The notes under the pieces: generated by a model
Seen by the model: the letters and a program-made list of their open reading frames with translations, nothing else
What the model was told of the DNA's origin: nothing
Database searches by the model: none
Shown: positions 51,156 to 60,605 of the stretch, piece after piece
Position numbering within the stretch: the first letter of the stretch is position 1
Layout: every line of letters begins with the position of its first letter
Source: Archangium minus
GTDB lineage: Bacteria > Myxococcota > Myxococcia > Myxococcales > Myxococcaceae
Assembly: GCF_044360475.1 (NCBI RefSeq)
Contig: NZ_CP043494.1
Span: forward strand, 12,462,001 to 12,526,000
DNA length: 64,000 bases
Direction: 5' to 3'
Made by a program: the position numbers and the translations under genes

Positions 51156-53146
51156 GAGCGTTCCTCTTCGCGCTCCTCCTCCTCCCGGGTGTCACCGCGC
51201 CAGCCGCCCCTCGCCGACTGGCCCAGGCGCGCGCGACCGCCTCCGCGCCCGCCGCGTCCCGACAGAAGGAAGCGCCCTTTCCCCCAGAGGTGCGGCGCGC
51301 GCTGGAGACCCTCGTGCGAGCCGAGCTCGCCAAGGGACCCCATGCAGGGCTCTCGGTGGGCGTGCTCCACGGCGGCAGGCGCTGGGTCGCGGGGTTTGGG
51401 TACAGGGACCTTGCCCACAAGCTGCCCGCCACGCCCCGGACGACGTACCGGATGGCGTCCATCACCAAGTCCTTCACCGCGGTGGCCGTGCTCCAGCTCG
51501 TGCAGGAGGGGAAGCTGGACCTCGATGCGGACATCCACACGCTGGTGTCCGCGTACCCCGAGAAGCCCTGGCCCATCACCGTGCGCCAGTTGCTGGGACA
51601 CCTGGGCGGCGTGCCCCATTACGACGGCCCCGAGTCCTCGGAGAACACGCGTCACGTGGACACCGCGGGCGCCCTCGCCCTCTTCGCCGACAAGGAGCTT
51701 GCCGCCGAGCCCGGCACGAAGTTCGTCTACACCACCTGGGGCTACAACCTGCTCGGCGCCGCGGTGGAGAAGGCCTCGGGCCAGGGCTATGGCGCCTACC
51801 TGAAGACCCACATCTTCGGCCCTGCGGGCATGCGCCACGCGGCGTTGGATGACTACCGCACGCGAGACAAGCAGCACGCCCTGGGCTACCGCCAGTCCAG
51901 GGGGCAGCTCGTCCCCTCGCACTACCTCGACGTCTCCAGCCGCTTCGCCGGAGGAGGCACGCGCGCCTCGGTGGAGGATCTGCTCGCCTTTGGCCAGGCC
52001 ATACTTCAGCACCGGCTCGTCCCGGCCGAGACCGCGAGGATGATGCAGGCCTCGATGAGCACCCGCGAGGGCCAGCTCACCGACTACGGCATGGGCTTCG
52101 CCACCTATCCGCTGCGAGGCCACTACATGGTGGCCCATGCGGGAGGCCAACCCGAGACGACGTCGCTGCTGGTGATGCTGCCCGCCGAGGACGTCGTCAT
52201 CGCGCTCGCCACCAACCTGGAGGGCGACGCGAAGCGGCTGCGACGCGTGTCCACGCGCATCATCGAGACACTGTTGGAGGACGGGCTCGTGCGCCGCGAC
52301 GCGCACCTGGCGGACCCGGTGGACGCCGTGGTGCACGAGGGCCTCGCGCGCCTCTTCACCTACGGGCTCTCGTACCACCTGTGGGCCACCCGAGGGCCGG
52401 GCGCGCTCCCCGAGCCGGGAGACCTGGACGAGGCCTTCACGCAGGTGTCCACGTTGCTCGACCGGGCCACCATCACCCAGGACCCGCAGGTAGCCCTCGG
52501 GCGAGTGCGTGCGGCGCATCAACCCCGTGAGGGCTCGCTGCTCATCCGCGTGGGTGCGCAGATGGCGCGGACGTTGGAGACGGCGCTGGGCCCCGAGAAG
52601 CTCCGCGAGTACCCCGCGCGTGGCCCGCTCGCCTTCTTCACGGACTACCTCGCCGCCTGCGAGCAGGCGTCCTGCCCCGGCCCACAGCGCTTCAGCGAGT
52701 CGCTCCAGAACGACGTGCGGCACTTTGACAAGGTGTGGCAGCAGGCGCAGGTCTCCGAGCTGTCGCGCATCCGGTTGGACGAAGCGCGAGACCCCGAGGC
52801 GCTGTGGCCCGCGCTGGAGGCGGTCACCACAGGCGTGATGCTGCACCCGGACTACGTGGAGGAGATGCTCCGCGTCGCCGCGCGCCACAGACGGCAGGGC
52901 AAGCACGAGGAGCAGTTGCTCTGGCTGGAGCGCGCCGTGGACCTCCACCCACGCTCGGACGAAGCCCGCCAGGCACTCGCCAAGGCGCAGGGCATCGAGA
53001 CACCGGAGCCGGAGATTCCCGCCGCCACTGTGCCTCGCCGCGCCACGGATGGAAGCAGCCCTGTGCCCGACGACGCCGGCCTGACACCCACATCCCGTCC
53101 GACGCTACCTCGCCCACAGGAGCGCGCCGCCGATCACGGGGGCTGA
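51152..53146 (+). CDS. secreted class C beta-lactamase-like serine hydrolase
   Basis: A 664-aa exported protein with a GTG start overlapping the upstream stop. Signal peptide to about residue 18. The serine hydrolase domain (about 45-380) has SxxK in MASITKSFT, the YxN motif in TTWGYNLLG and HAGG in place of KTG, fitting the estB/AmpC-like group that includes D-aminopeptidases and esterases. The C-terminal 270 residues are helical with TPR-like segments (KHEEQLLWLERAVDLHPRSDEARQALAKA). With the coupled SGNH hydrolase it may form a cell-wall modification pair; substrate unknown. Confidence 0.85.
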   Translation: MRAFLFALLLLPGVTAPAAPRRLAQARATASAPAASRQKEAPFPPEVRRALETLVRAELAKGPHAGLSVGVLHGGRRWVAGFGYRDLAHKLPATPRTTYRMASITKSFTAVAVLQLVQEGKLDLDADIHTLVSAYPEKPWPITVRQLLGHLGGVPHYDGPESSENTRHVDTAGALALFADKELAAEPGTKFVYTTWGYNLLGAAVEKASGQGYGAYLKTHIFGPAGMRHAALDDYRTRDKQHALGYRQSRGQLVPSHYLDVSSRFAGGGTRASVEDLLAFGQAILQHRLVPAETARMMQASMSTREGQLTDYGMGFATYPLRGHYMVAHAGGQPETTSLLVMLPAEDVVIALATNLEGDAKRLRRVSTRIIETLLEDGLVRRDAHLADPVDAVVHEGLARLFTYGLSYHLWATRGPGALPEPGDLDEAFTQVSTLLDRATITQDPQVALGRVRAAHQPREGSLLIRVGAQMARTLETALGPEKLREYPARGPLAFFTDYLAACEQASCPGPQRFSESLQNDVRHFDKVWQQAQVSELSRIRLDEARDPEALWPALEAVTTGVMLHPDYVEEMLRVAARHRRQGKHEEQLLWLERAVDLHPRSDEARQALAKAQGIETPEPEIPAATVPRRATDGSSPVPDDAGLTPTSRPTLPRPQERAADHGG

Positions 53147-53423
53147 GTTCCTGGTCCTTGGGACACACCAGGAAAACGGAGGCGGATTCGATTCCCGCCG
53201 CCTCTAATAGAGGTTGCCCGCCGCCTTGAATCGAACCCACTCCTAAAAAGGAGGCACGGCTCGCAGCAGGGGACCAAATCGGTTCTTGTCAGACCCAATT
53301 TGGACCAAATCCTCCAGTGTATAGAGGAGATGAAGCGGCCGGGCGGCCAAGGGGGCGAGGAGGCGCACCGAGCCCTACATTGCGGCGGAGCAGAGGTGAC
53401 CGCCGAAGTGGGGTGAATGGGCG
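53147..53423. other. tRNA T-arm-like sequences at a mobile-element boundary
   Basis: At 53180-53207 GGAGGCGGATTCGATTCCCG then CCGCCTC, and at 53219-53243 on the minus strand GGGTTCGATTCAAGGCGGCG, are two T-loop-like sequences in opposite orientation, separated by about 10 bp; neither belongs to a whole tRNA. They precede the IS110 fragment and look like attachment-site leftovers. The rest of the gap holds the likely IS110 left end. Confidence 0.45.
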
Positions 53424-54100
53424 ATGGAGTACATTGGCATCGACGTGCACAAGCGGGACAGCCAGGTGTGCATTCTGGGCGAGAGTGGCGAGGTGGTGCT
53501 GGAGCAGCGGGTGAGGACGCAACGGGAGCGGTTGGGGGAGCTACTGAGCAAGCGCCCGAAGGCCCGGGTGCTATTGGAGGCCTCCACCGAGAGCGAATGG
53601 GTGGCGCGGTACTTGGAGGAGAGGGGTCACGAGGTGGTGGTGGCAGACCCGAATTTCGCACCCATGTACGCCACGCGCAGCCGTCGGGTGAAGACAGACA
53701 AGAGGGATGCGCGCAGCCTGGCGGAGGCGTGCAGGTTGGGGGCATACCGGCCGGCGCACCGCATTTCGGACGGCAGGAGGCACCTGAAGGCGCAGCTGGC
53801 GGTGCGTGAGGCGCTGGTGCGCACGCGTACCCGCTACATTTCCCTGGTGAGCGCCCTGGTGCGGTACGAAGGGTGGCGGATAGCGGAAGGGGAGGCGGAG
53901 TCCTTCGTCAAGCGGGTGGCGGCCCTGCCTCTGCCGGGCAGGCTCATGGCGCAGGTGGCGCCGCTGCTCAATCTCATGCAGCACCTCAACGAGCAGATTG
54001 CCTTCATGAATGGGGTGCTCGAACGAGTGGCCCACAAGGACGAGCAGGTGGCGCGCCTGTGCACGGTGCCCCAGGTGGGGCCGGTGACGGCGTGTGCCTG
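53424..54100 (+). pseudogene. IS110-family transposase, N-terminal fragment
   Basis: From ATG 53424 the frame reads MEYIGIDVHKRDSQVCIL, with LLEASTESEWVARYLEERGHEV and RVKTDKRDARSLAEACRLG: the DEDD RuvC-like domain of IS110 transposases. It ends at VPQVGPVTACA, just where the transposase_20 Ser domain would start, because an IS91 fragment begins at about 54101. Hence truncated and inactive. Confidence 0.85.
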
Positions 54101-54373
54101 CCAGCCTCGCACCTGCCGTGGGCAGGCCCAGGTGCTCCACAATCGCTCTCACCCCTCCCGCTTCCTTCACGTACGCCAGCACTCTCCGCCTGCCTCCACT
54201 CCTCACGCAGGCCAACACCTCCACCGCGAAGGTCCTTCGTCGTCGCCCTGCCCAGTCCACTCGCGCCCTCCGCTCCTTCCTCGTTTCCTGCCTCTCAGCT
54301 GCCTGGGGCGCCACGCTCGCCTCCTCCTCTCCTGCTTGGGGGACCAGAAATGGCCGCAGTCGCGCGCCTGGAG
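54101..54373 (-). pseudogene. IS91-family (type 2) transposase C-terminal fragment
   Basis: The minus strand reads RVDWAGRRRRTFAVEVLACV, GGRRRVLAYVKEAGGVRAIVEHL, nearly identical to the copies at 61116 and 62336. Neither IS91 terminus is present; it is a bare internal fragment wedged between IS110 and a surface-protein remnant. Confidence 0.8.
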
Positions 54374-55432
54374 CCCGTGGCGATGGTGGCCGTGGCGGGG
54401 ATGGAATAGGTGCCGCTGCGCCACGAGTCGTTGTAGTCCGTCACCGTGGCCCACGGGTCGCTGCTGGAGGCGAGGGAGATGGGATGCGAGTAGGTGTCCC
54501 AGTTGGCCCAGGTGGTGATGTTCACCCCGTTGACGCTGGTGCCGATGAAGTCGCGCGTCGCGGGATCAGCCGTGTCCGCGTATGTCGCGCTCTTGCCAAT
54601 GGGCAGGTTCCAGACGGAGTCCGAGCGGAAGGGCTGCAGCGTGGCGTCGCGGGTGCCGGGCGTGGTGTAGACGCGGAACTCGTCGAAGCGCGCGAGGTTG
54701 TCCTGGCTGCCGAGCAGGCCCACCCGGACGGCGCTCTGGTGGGTCGCGTCGTTGACGCCGCCCTTGAACACGCCGTTGATGTAGACGTCGATGCGGTCCC
54801 CGGAGGTGCGGACCTCGAGCACGTCGCCCGCCACGGGGGCCTGGTTGATCTGCAGCGGGAACGTCTGGGTGCCGCCCACGTACTTCGTGAGGAAGTACTT
54901 CCCGGCCGCCGTGTCCGTCGCGAGCTTCCAGCAGTTGGCGCGGTCGACGAAGCGGAAGGTGAGGCCGGAGTACTGGCCGAGCGCCGACAGGGTGACGAGC
55001 ACGCGCGCGTCGGCGGTGGCGCTCACGGTGGCATAGTGGTCGGACCAGGTTCCGTCGTCCGTGAGGAGGTACGCACGGTTGACGGTGACGCCCCAGGCCA
55101 CTCCCGACGGGATGAACTTCCAGGCCTGTCCGCCCTGCTCGAGGCTGCCCAGGCTGGCGCTGTTCGCCCGGGTGAAGGAGTCATACAGGTTGGCGTCCGA
55201 GGCCGCGGCCGCGACGGACGCCAGCGAGGTGTCGGGCCCTTGTCCCGTGTCACCCGGCGCCTCGCCGCCACAGCCGGTGCCGGAGGTGAGCAGCGAGAGC
55301 AGCTGAAAGAACTGACTCCGGCGGGCCTGGTCACTGCCCTTGAGCGAGACGCTCGCGTATGCGCGCTGTACCGGCTCGGAGGCTGGCCAAACGCCTCGCC
55401 TCGGCTGCCCCCGTGCGCGGAATTCTGATCCT
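54374..55432 (-). pseudogene. exported beta-rich protein, truncated at both ends
   Basis: A minus-strand frame open from about 55432 to the IS91 junction. It includes a lipobox-like LLTSGTGCGGEAP, then YDSFTRANSASLGSLEQGG and FRFVDRANCWKL ... VEVRTSG-type concanavalin-like strands (VLEVRTSGDRIDVYINGVFKG), and DSVWNLPIGKSATYADTADP near the end. The latter half resembles secreted carbohydrate-active proteins with a laminin-G-like domain. There is no credible start codon upstream of the lipobox, and the 3' part is replaced by IS91 sequence. Confidence 0.6.
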
Positions 55433-55437
55433 TCGGG

Positions 55438-56490
55438 TCACGCGACGGATTCGGCCGGGGCGTCGATCTGCCCGAACTTGCCGCCCGTGTAGAGATCCCT
55501 GATCCGCGGATCATTGAGCACCGTGTAGGGGAAAACCGGCGGGACCGCGCTCACCTTGTCGAGACGCGCAACGTGCTCGGGCGACAGCGTCACCTTGGCT
55601 GCAGCGAGGTTGTTTTCAAGCTGAGCGAGCGTGCGTGGCCCGATGATCGGAAGCGAGCCCTTGGCGGCGACCCAGGCGATGGCGATCTCGCTGGGCGTAG
55701 CGCCAACCTCTTCGGCGACCGCGATCAAGGTGTCGAGGATGGCGGTGCGCTGCGGGGAGTTTTCGGCCTGGAATCCGGCCCCAGCCAAACCTTCTTCGCG
55801 TCCCTTCTCGCCGTTGCGTTTGCGGTATTTGCCGGTCAGCAGACCGCCGCCGAGCGGCGAAAAGGCCACCACACCGAGACCCAGTGCATGACCGGCCGGG
55901 AGAAGCTCCTGCTCGGTCGTGCGTTCGACGAGGCTATGCTCGACCTGAAGGCCCGCGATCGGAGCGGCGCCACGCAGCTCGGCGATGGTCGCGGCCCGAG
56001 CGACCCGCCACGCAGGAAAATCGGAAAGACCTGCGTAGAGGATCTTGCCGGCCCGAACGAGGTCATCGAAGCCCCGCACGATCTCCTCGAGCGGCGTGAC
56101 GCCATCCGAGACGTGGGCCCAGTAGAGGTCAATCCGATCGGTCTTGAGTCGCTTCAAGCTCGCCTCGACGGACGAGACCATGGCTTGACGGCTATTGCCT
56201 GTGACGAGGATGCCGGAGTTGGCATCTGTCTTCACGGTGTACTTCGTGGCCAGCACGAAGTCGTCGCGCCGCCCCGCCAGCAAGTCGCCCAGGAATTCCT
56301 CGGACTGACCGTTCTGATAGCCGTTGGCCGTGTCGATGAAGTTGCCGCCTGCATCGGCGTAGGCGTCGAAGATGCGGCGGGCTTCCTCCGCTTCGGCGCC
56401 ATGTCCCCACCGCGTACCGAAATTCGCGGTCCCGAGCACGAGCTCGGAGACCCGCAGCCCCGTGTGTTTGCCAAAAAGTTTGTAACGCAA
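55438..56490 (-). CDS. aldo/keto reductase
   Basis: A 350-aa NADPH-dependent TIM-barrel oxidoreductase. Motifs: GNFIDTANGYQNGQSEEFLG (catalytic Asp and Tyr), VLATKYTV (Lys), DLYWAHVSDGVTP (His), SPLGGGLLTGKYR and GPRTLAQLENNL for cofactor binding. Starts with TTG at 56490 preceded by AAGGAGA at good distance. Divergent from a TetR gene with a palindromic operator between them, so likely derepressed by a TetR ligand. Substrate unknown. Confidence 0.92.
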   Translation of the reverse strand: MRYKLFGKHTGLRVSELVLGTANFGTRWGHGAEAEEARRIFDAYADAGGNFIDTANGYQNGQSEEFLGDLLAGRRDDFVLATKYTVKTDANSGILVTGNSRQAMVSSVEASLKRLKTDRIDLYWAHVSDGVTPLEEIVRGFDDLVRAGKILYAGLSDFPAWRVARAATIAELRGAAPIAGLQVEHSLVERTTEQELLPAGHALGLGVVAFSPLGGGLLTGKYRKRNGEKGREEGLAGAGFQAENSPQRTAILDTLIAVAEEVGATPSEIAIAWVAAKGSLPIIGPRTLAQLENNLAAAKVTLSPEHVARLDKVSAVPPVFPYTVLNDPRIRDLYTGGKFGQIDAPAESVA

Positions 56491-56541
56491 AGTGATGTCT
56501 CCTTCTCACCTGCGCGATCGAGGTGAGTACCGCTCATGGCC

Positions 56542-56569
56542 CCTCGGCTCCACGCTCTTCAAGCCGAGG
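56542..56569. promoter_or_regulatory. hairpin in the AKR/TetR intergenic region
   Basis: CCTCGGCT ... AGCCGAGG, a perfect 8-bp inverted repeat with a 12-nt loop, lies between the divergent genes next to the TetR operator. Role unknown. Confidence 0.4.
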
Positions 56570-56581
56570 GGCGACCGATTT

Positions 56582-56597
56582 GATTGCGACCGCAATC
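56582..56597. promoter_or_regulatory. TetR-type palindromic operator
   Basis: GATTGCG AC CGCAATC, a perfect 16-bp palindrome in the 168-bp divergent region between the aldo/keto reductase and the TetR gene. Its size and place fit a TetR-dimer site controlling both promoters. Confidence 0.75.
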
Positions 56598-56658
56598 TAA
56601 GTGACTTTGATGGTGCGTGCAATTAAAACGGCGACATCAACGTTCGGGACCTCCTGAC

Positions 56659-57285
56659 ATGCGTGTTTCCAAGAAAAAGGCCGAGGAGAACCGGGTCGCG
56701 CTGCTGCGAGCGGCAAGCCAACTTTTTCGGCAGCGGGGAATAGATGGCGTCGGTGTCGCGGAAGTCGCCAAGGCGGCCGGGTTGACCCATGGTGCGCTCT
56801 ACGCGCACTTCCCGTCGAAGGATGCGCTGGTGGCCGAAGCCTTCTCGTACGGGTTCGAGAGAAACCTGGCCGAGGCTCGAGCGTCGGCGCCAGATCGACG
56901 CCCCTCGTTCGAGGAACACCTCGCCGGCCTCTTCTCTAGCGAAGCGCGCGACAAGTTGGAGACGGGTTGCCCGATGACAGCGTCCGCCAGCGAGATCGCG
57001 CGACAGGGAAACGCCGTGAGCGCCAGGTTCGCAGGCGTTTTCGAGGAGGTCGTGACGATGCTCGAGGAATCGCTCGAGGAGGTGGTTCCTGCAACGAAGA
57101 GACGGCGGCTCGCTGTTGCCGCCGTTGCGGCGCAAATTGGCGCCATCGCGGTCTCGCGCGCGGTCGCCAAGGCGGACAAGGCCTTGGCGGATGAGGTGCT
57201 CGAGTCCACTCGAAAGACGCTCTCCGCGGCCTGCAAAGTCGAAACAGCCAGCGTCCGCGAAAGCTCTCTGCGCCAGCGCGAATGA
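56659..57285 (+). CDS. TetR/AcrR-family transcriptional regulator
   Basis: A 208-aa regulator. HTH: NRVALLRAASQLFRQRGIDG then VAKAAGLTHGALYAHFPSKDAL. The ligand domain contains TGCPMTASASEIARQG, the Cys-containing segment typical of the NemR/AcuR-like (electrophile-sensing) TetR group, so the paired aldo/keto reductase may detoxify reactive carbonyls; this is inference. Start at 56659 is taken at MRVSKKKAEE, close to the HTH; an upstream ATG at 56617 would overlap the control region. Confidence 0.9.
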   Translation: MRVSKKKAEENRVALLRAASQLFRQRGIDGVGVAEVAKAAGLTHGALYAHFPSKDALVAEAFSYGFERNLAEARASAPDRRPSFEEHLAGLFSSEARDKLETGCPMTASASEIARQGNAVSARFAGVFEEVVTMLEESLEEVVPATKRRRLAVAAVAAQIGAIAVSRAVAKADKALADEVLESTRKTLSAACKVETASVRESSLRQRE

Positions 57286-57351
57286 TCAGGTCTTCGTCCG
57301 ACGGGTCGAACTCCTCGACGCCAAGACCGGGCCGGACCTCGACTCCCATCG

Positions 57352-57498
57352 CGCTGGCTCTACCTGGGCGTCCTGGAGTGGTGGCTGGAGCAAGGGGCGA
57401 CGCACTCGCCCGGAGCGATGGGCCAATGGCTCTTGAGCCTTTCGGGCACGGTCCTCAGACCGGGTGAGGCCGCCGTGTCACCTCCATCACCGCCATGA
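57352..57498 (+). pseudogene. C-terminal fragment of a second TetR-type regulator
   Basis: The plus strand reads RWLYLGVLEWWLEQGATHSP then GAMGQWLLSLSG, the last two helices of many TetR ligand domains, ending at a stop at 57498. No HTH belongs to it; the sequence before 57352 is unrelated. Confidence 0.45.
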
Positions 57499-57531
57499 AG
57501 CTCCAGGTGCAATGGAGCCAGCGTATAGGCG

Positions 57532-57581
57532 GGATAGAGGCCATGTTGAGGGTGAGGGCTGGAGCGCAGGTGCCGAGGAGG
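57532..57581. repeat. isolated IS91 terminus (type 2)
   Basis: Fifty bases starting CGTATAGGCGGGATAGAGG match the ends at 61116 and 62336, then break into a truncated kinase gene. No transposase sequence remains. Confidence 0.8.
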
Positions 57582-57748
57582 AACTCCCGGCCCCACCACA
57601 GGAACACCGGCGAAGGGGACGTGAGCAGGAGGCTGAGGAGCGAGCGCAAACTCTGGGGCCAGCCCTCGACCGGCCCCAGGGGCGTCTGGCTCCAGTCGAT
57701 GGAGCGCATGAGCGCCCCCATCTCCCCCCCCGCCCGCGAGCACCTCAT
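57582..57748 (-). pseudogene. PAS-type sensor histidine kinase, N-terminal fragment
   Basis: The minus strand reads GALMRSIDWSQTPLGPVEGW and PQSLRSLLSLLLTS then FLWWGREFL, the well-known opening of PAS/GAF sensor kinases. It is cut at 57582 by an IS91 terminus. Confidence 0.65.
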
Positions 57749-57848
57749 CCCCAGTGCTTTTCACGCCCATCACCACTCGCTTCCCCTCGGTGAAAGCATG
57801 AGGCCAGCGCTGGCCAGAACCCTCGCCGTTGGGTAGGGCGAAGAGCAG

Positions 57849-57871
57849 CCCGCCGCGTTTGGAGGCGGGCC
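57849..57871. terminator. GC-rich hairpin
   Basis: GCCCGCC GCGTTTGGA GGCGGGC is a perfect 7-bp stem. Position and orientation do not tie it to a particular gene. Confidence 0.35.
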
Positions 57872-58273
57872 ATGCCTACACTCGTGCCTCCGACGGGGCG
57901 GAGGTTCAACAACGATTTTCAGGACTCCCCGACTGGCGGCAAGGGGTGTTGCCCTTCGGACGCCCCATGGGTTGCCCGAGCGCCAGGTCCGCCGGAGCAG
58001 GATACCGAAAGGTGTCCACCGGTTGGAACGGAAAGAGGAGAGATGGCGGGGTCCGGGGCCTCAGCTCATGGGGCGAGCACGGGCTCCACGCAACCGTCCG
58101 CAGGACACGAGCGTACCCGAGTCGAGCTCATTTCACGTCCCTTTCCAAAAGAGAGGGAAAGGCGCGCTGGATGAGCGCATGCATCGGAGCGAGGGCGGGA
58201 AGCACCGCCAGGCGGGGCGAGCTGCCTGCGCTCCGGGGTGAAGCGCAGGCGGCCCGGTGGATGAGGGCCCCGC
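57872..58273. other. region without recognisable gene
   Basis: These 400 bp lie between the kinase fragment and the cupin gene. No homology, palindrome or terminus is seen. Confidence 0.4.
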
Positions 58274-58663
58274 TCAGTGCCGCCGCTTGCCTTCGGGATG
58301 TTCCGTCCACGCCTCGTTTCCATCGCGGGGCGTGATGAACAGCAGGTGTATCTCGGGTGTGTGCAGCCGGGCCGAGTGGGCGATGCCCCTGGGGATCAGA
58401 AGCGCATCTCCCGGACCGATGTCATGCAACTGGTCTGGGCCGTTCGCCGGGCGCAAGGTCATGGTCATGCGCCCAGCGATCACGACGAGCAGCTCGTCAC
58501 CGCCATCGTGGCGCTCCCAGAACCCCTCCGTTCCTTCCGTTCCAATCCGGATGACGCCCAGCATTGCGTCGCGGTGCACGGTGTAGTCGCCGAGCAGCCG
58601 GGGGTGGTGAGGGTCGGAGATCGCGGCGAGTTCCGCGGAAAGGGTGAAGGACAGGCCAGCCAT
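58274..58663 (-). CDS. cupin-domain protein
   Basis: A 129-aa single cupin. Motif 1 is FWERHDGGDELLVVIAGRM (His/Glu ligands, although one of the usual two His is replaced by Asp), motif 2 is GDALLIPRGIAHSARL with the final His. Small stand-alone cupins of this kind act as metal-dependent isomerases/dioxygenases or as sensors. SD GAGGGAGG precedes the ATG. The SDR stop lies 13 bp upstream, so the two are an operon. Confidence 0.82.
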   Translation of the reverse strand: MAGLSFTLSAELAAISDPHHPRLLGDYTVHRDAMLGVIRIGTEGTEGFWERHDGGDELLVVIAGRMTMTLRPANGPDQLHDIGPGDALLIPRGIAHSARLHTPEIHLLFITPRDGNEAWTEHPEGKRRH

Positions 58664-58676
58664 CGTTGCCTCCCTC

Positions 58677-59522
58677 TCAATCCGAGACCTGCTCGACGCC
58701 GACCTGGAGGAGCGACGCCAGCAGCTTGCCGTACTCCGCCTCGGGCAGCGTGCGGCGGGCCTCGATGAGCTTCTTCGCGCCCTCTCCAATGGGGATGCGG
58801 AGCGGTGGTGCGCCGTCCTCGAGGGCTTGCGCCACCGCGTGAGCCAGCATGTCCGGGTCATTCCCCTCCTCGCGGGTCGCGCGCTCGAGCAGGGACACCA
58901 GCCGCCTGCGCCTGGCGATGTGCTCCGGGCGCTCCGACTGGGGATGATGGAAACCAATGTGGGTGCGCATGCCGTCGGGCTGGAGCAACGTGACCCGAAT
59001 CCGGGTGCCGCGCAGCTCGTGCGCGAGAGCCTCCGACATGGCCTCCAACGCGTGCTTGCTCGCCGCATAGGCACCGAGAAAAGGAACGGCCACGGCCCCG
59101 GAAAGCGAGCTGATATTGACGATATGGCCCGTGCCCCGTGAGCGCATGGCTGGCAGCACCGCGAGCATCATCCGCAGCGCACCGAAGAAGTTCGTCTCCA
59201 GCTGCGCGCGAGCCTCGTCGAGGCTCGTTTCCTCCACCGCGCCAATGAAGGCGTAGCCCGCGTTGTTGACCAGGGCATCGATACGCCCCTCTCGGGAGAG
59301 CAGCTCTCCCACGCACGCCTCGACCGAGCGATCGGATCGCACATCGAGCGGGAGCATGGGCCAGCCCGCGCCCGTGTCTCCTGCCGGCTGACGGCTGGTG
59401 CCATAGACACGGTAGCCGCGCTGGACGAGCAGCGCCGCGGTGGCCCGGCCAAGGCCGGATGATGCGCCCGTCACCAACACGACCTTGTCGCTTCGAGTTT
59501 CCGATGTGCTGCCGTTTTCCAT
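58677..59522 (-). CDS. SDR-family oxidoreductase
   Basis: A 281-aa short-chain dehydrogenase: VLVTGASSGLGRATA cofactor loop, DALVNNAGYAFIG, catalytic Ser in NISSLSGA and YAASKHALE (YxxxK). The length and the C-terminal extension fit the SDR5-type group acting on lipophilic or polyketide-like substrates. Start at 59522 has GGAGG. Divergent from a TetR gene with a dyad in between; followed by the cupin gene in the same transcript. Confidence 0.9.
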   Translation of the reverse strand: MENGSTSETRSDKVVLVTGASSGLGRATAALLVQRGYRVYGTSRQPAGDTGAGWPMLPLDVRSDRSVEACVGELLSREGRIDALVNNAGYAFIGAVEETSLDEARAQLETNFFGALRMMLAVLPAMRSRGTGHIVNISSLSGAVAVPFLGAYAASKHALEAMSEALAHELRGTRIRVTLLQPDGMRTHIGFHHPQSERPEHIARRRRLVSLLERATREEGNDPDMLAHAVAQALEDGAPPLRIPIGEGAKKLIEARRTLPEAEYGKLLASLLQVGVEQVSD

Positions 59523-59554
59523 GGGGACCTCCGTTGTCGACCCGGAGGCAATAT

Positions 59555-59576
59555 GCGAATGTTTTGTCACATTCGC
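59555..59576. promoter_or_regulatory. dyad operator between SDR and TetR genes
   Basis: GCGAATG TTTTGTCA CATTCGC is a perfect 7-bp inverted repeat in the 82-bp divergent region; a further half-site (ATTCGCATTC) follows at 59578. Probable TetR binding site for both promoters. Confidence 0.7.
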
Positions 59577-59604
59577 TATTCGCATTCAGGAGCGCGTGAT
59601 TCGC

Positions 59605-60243
59605 ATGACATCCGTCGACACAACCCCTCGGAAATTGCCGCGTCAGACGCGTTCTCGGGCGACGGTGGACGCGATTCTCGAAGCGGCGGCTCAGGTTCTG
59701 GTGGAGCAGGGTTACGAGAAGACGACGACCGCGCGCGTCGCCGAACGGGCCGGAGTGAGCGTGGGCTCGCTCTATCAATACTTTCCGAACAAGGAGTCGT
59801 TGGTCGCGGCGCTCATCGAACGGCACGCCGGGGAGATGGTCACGGTTGCCGAGGCGGCCTTCGCCGGCTTGAAGACCGCATCACTCGAGGACGGCTTGAA
59901 GGTCATCATTCGTGTGGGTATTGATACCCACCGGATCTCCCCCGCGCTCCACAAGATCCTCTTCGAGCAGGTACCGCGCGTCGGGCGCATGGCGGAGGTG
60001 ATGAACACCAACCAGCGCATCACCGAGATGATTGAACGATTCCTCCGTGCCCATGCGCACCGTCTGCCTCGGAGCAGGCCCCCCGTGGTCGCGGCGGTGG
60101 TGCTCGAAACGGCGCTCGAGGCCCTGACCCACAAGGCCATCACCGAGCACCCGGACCTTCTCGCGAGCGGAGTGCTGGAGAAGGAGCTGTACCAACTCGC
60201 GGTGGGCTACCTGTTCCATCCGGCGAAGCAGGCGTCTTCATGA
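59605..60243 (+). CDS. TetR/AcrR-family transcriptional regulator
   Basis: A 212-aa regulator. HTH: TVDAILEAAAQVLVEQGYEK then VAERAGVSVGSLYQYFPNKESL; the C-terminal domain is of the AefR/TetR_C_33-like type (LIERHAGEMV ... LFEQVPRVG). ATG at 59605 with AGGAG 14 bp upstream. It probably represses the divergent SDR-cupin operon and itself. Confidence 0.9.
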   Translation: MTSVDTTPRKLPRQTRSRATVDAILEAAAQVLVEQGYEKTTTARVAERAGVSVGSLYQYFPNKESLVAALIERHAGEMVTVAEAAFAGLKTASLEDGLKVIIRVGIDTHRISPALHKILFEQVPRVGRMAEVMNTNQRITEMIERFLRAHAHRLPRSRPPVVAAVVLETALEALTHKAITEHPDLLASGVLEKELYQLAVGYLFHPAKQASS

Positions 60244-60605
60244 GTGTGGTGCAGACAGCACGCGCTGGAGCGCAACAGGGCCCCCACTCGTCTCATGCCC
60301 AGAGCCGGAGCACGTCCGCGAGCACGCCGTCCGGCCCGGAGCGCCGCTGCGGCGAAGGCGTGTCGTAGACGACGAGCACGGAGTCGTCCGGCGCGAACCA
60401 GGAGAACACGGCCACGCCCTCGGCGTTGTCGTCCCTGCTCCTGTCCTTCACATCGAAGAGCGGCTCCAGAGTGCTTGTGCCAGGCCCCTGCCGCGAACAT
60501 CATGGGAGCGTGACCAGGCCGGCGTGTACCCCAAGGGGGCTGCGCGGCCTCTCCACTGCGCTTACGATAGTGTCCCTTCCTCTTTCGAAACGGAGGGCCG
60601 TGTTG
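60244..60605. other. gap holding a minus-strand gene tail
   Basis: Contains the fragment listed at 60293-60480; the rest is upstream sequence of the lipoprotein gene. Confidence 0.4.
60293..60480 (-). pseudogene. C-terminal fragment of an unidentified protein
   Basis: The minus strand reads LEPLFDVKDRSRDDNAEGVA, FSWFAPDDSVLVVYDTPSP and DGVLADVLRLWA before a stop at 60293. Composition and host-like third-position GC show it was a real gene, but the family is not recognised and no start is present. Confidence 0.45.

Noticed and set aside
57286..57350. Oxidoreductase tail on the minus strand (GVEVRPGLGVEEFDPSDED)
   Set aside because: About 20 residues look protein-like but are too few to distinguish from a shadow of plus-strand coding sequence.
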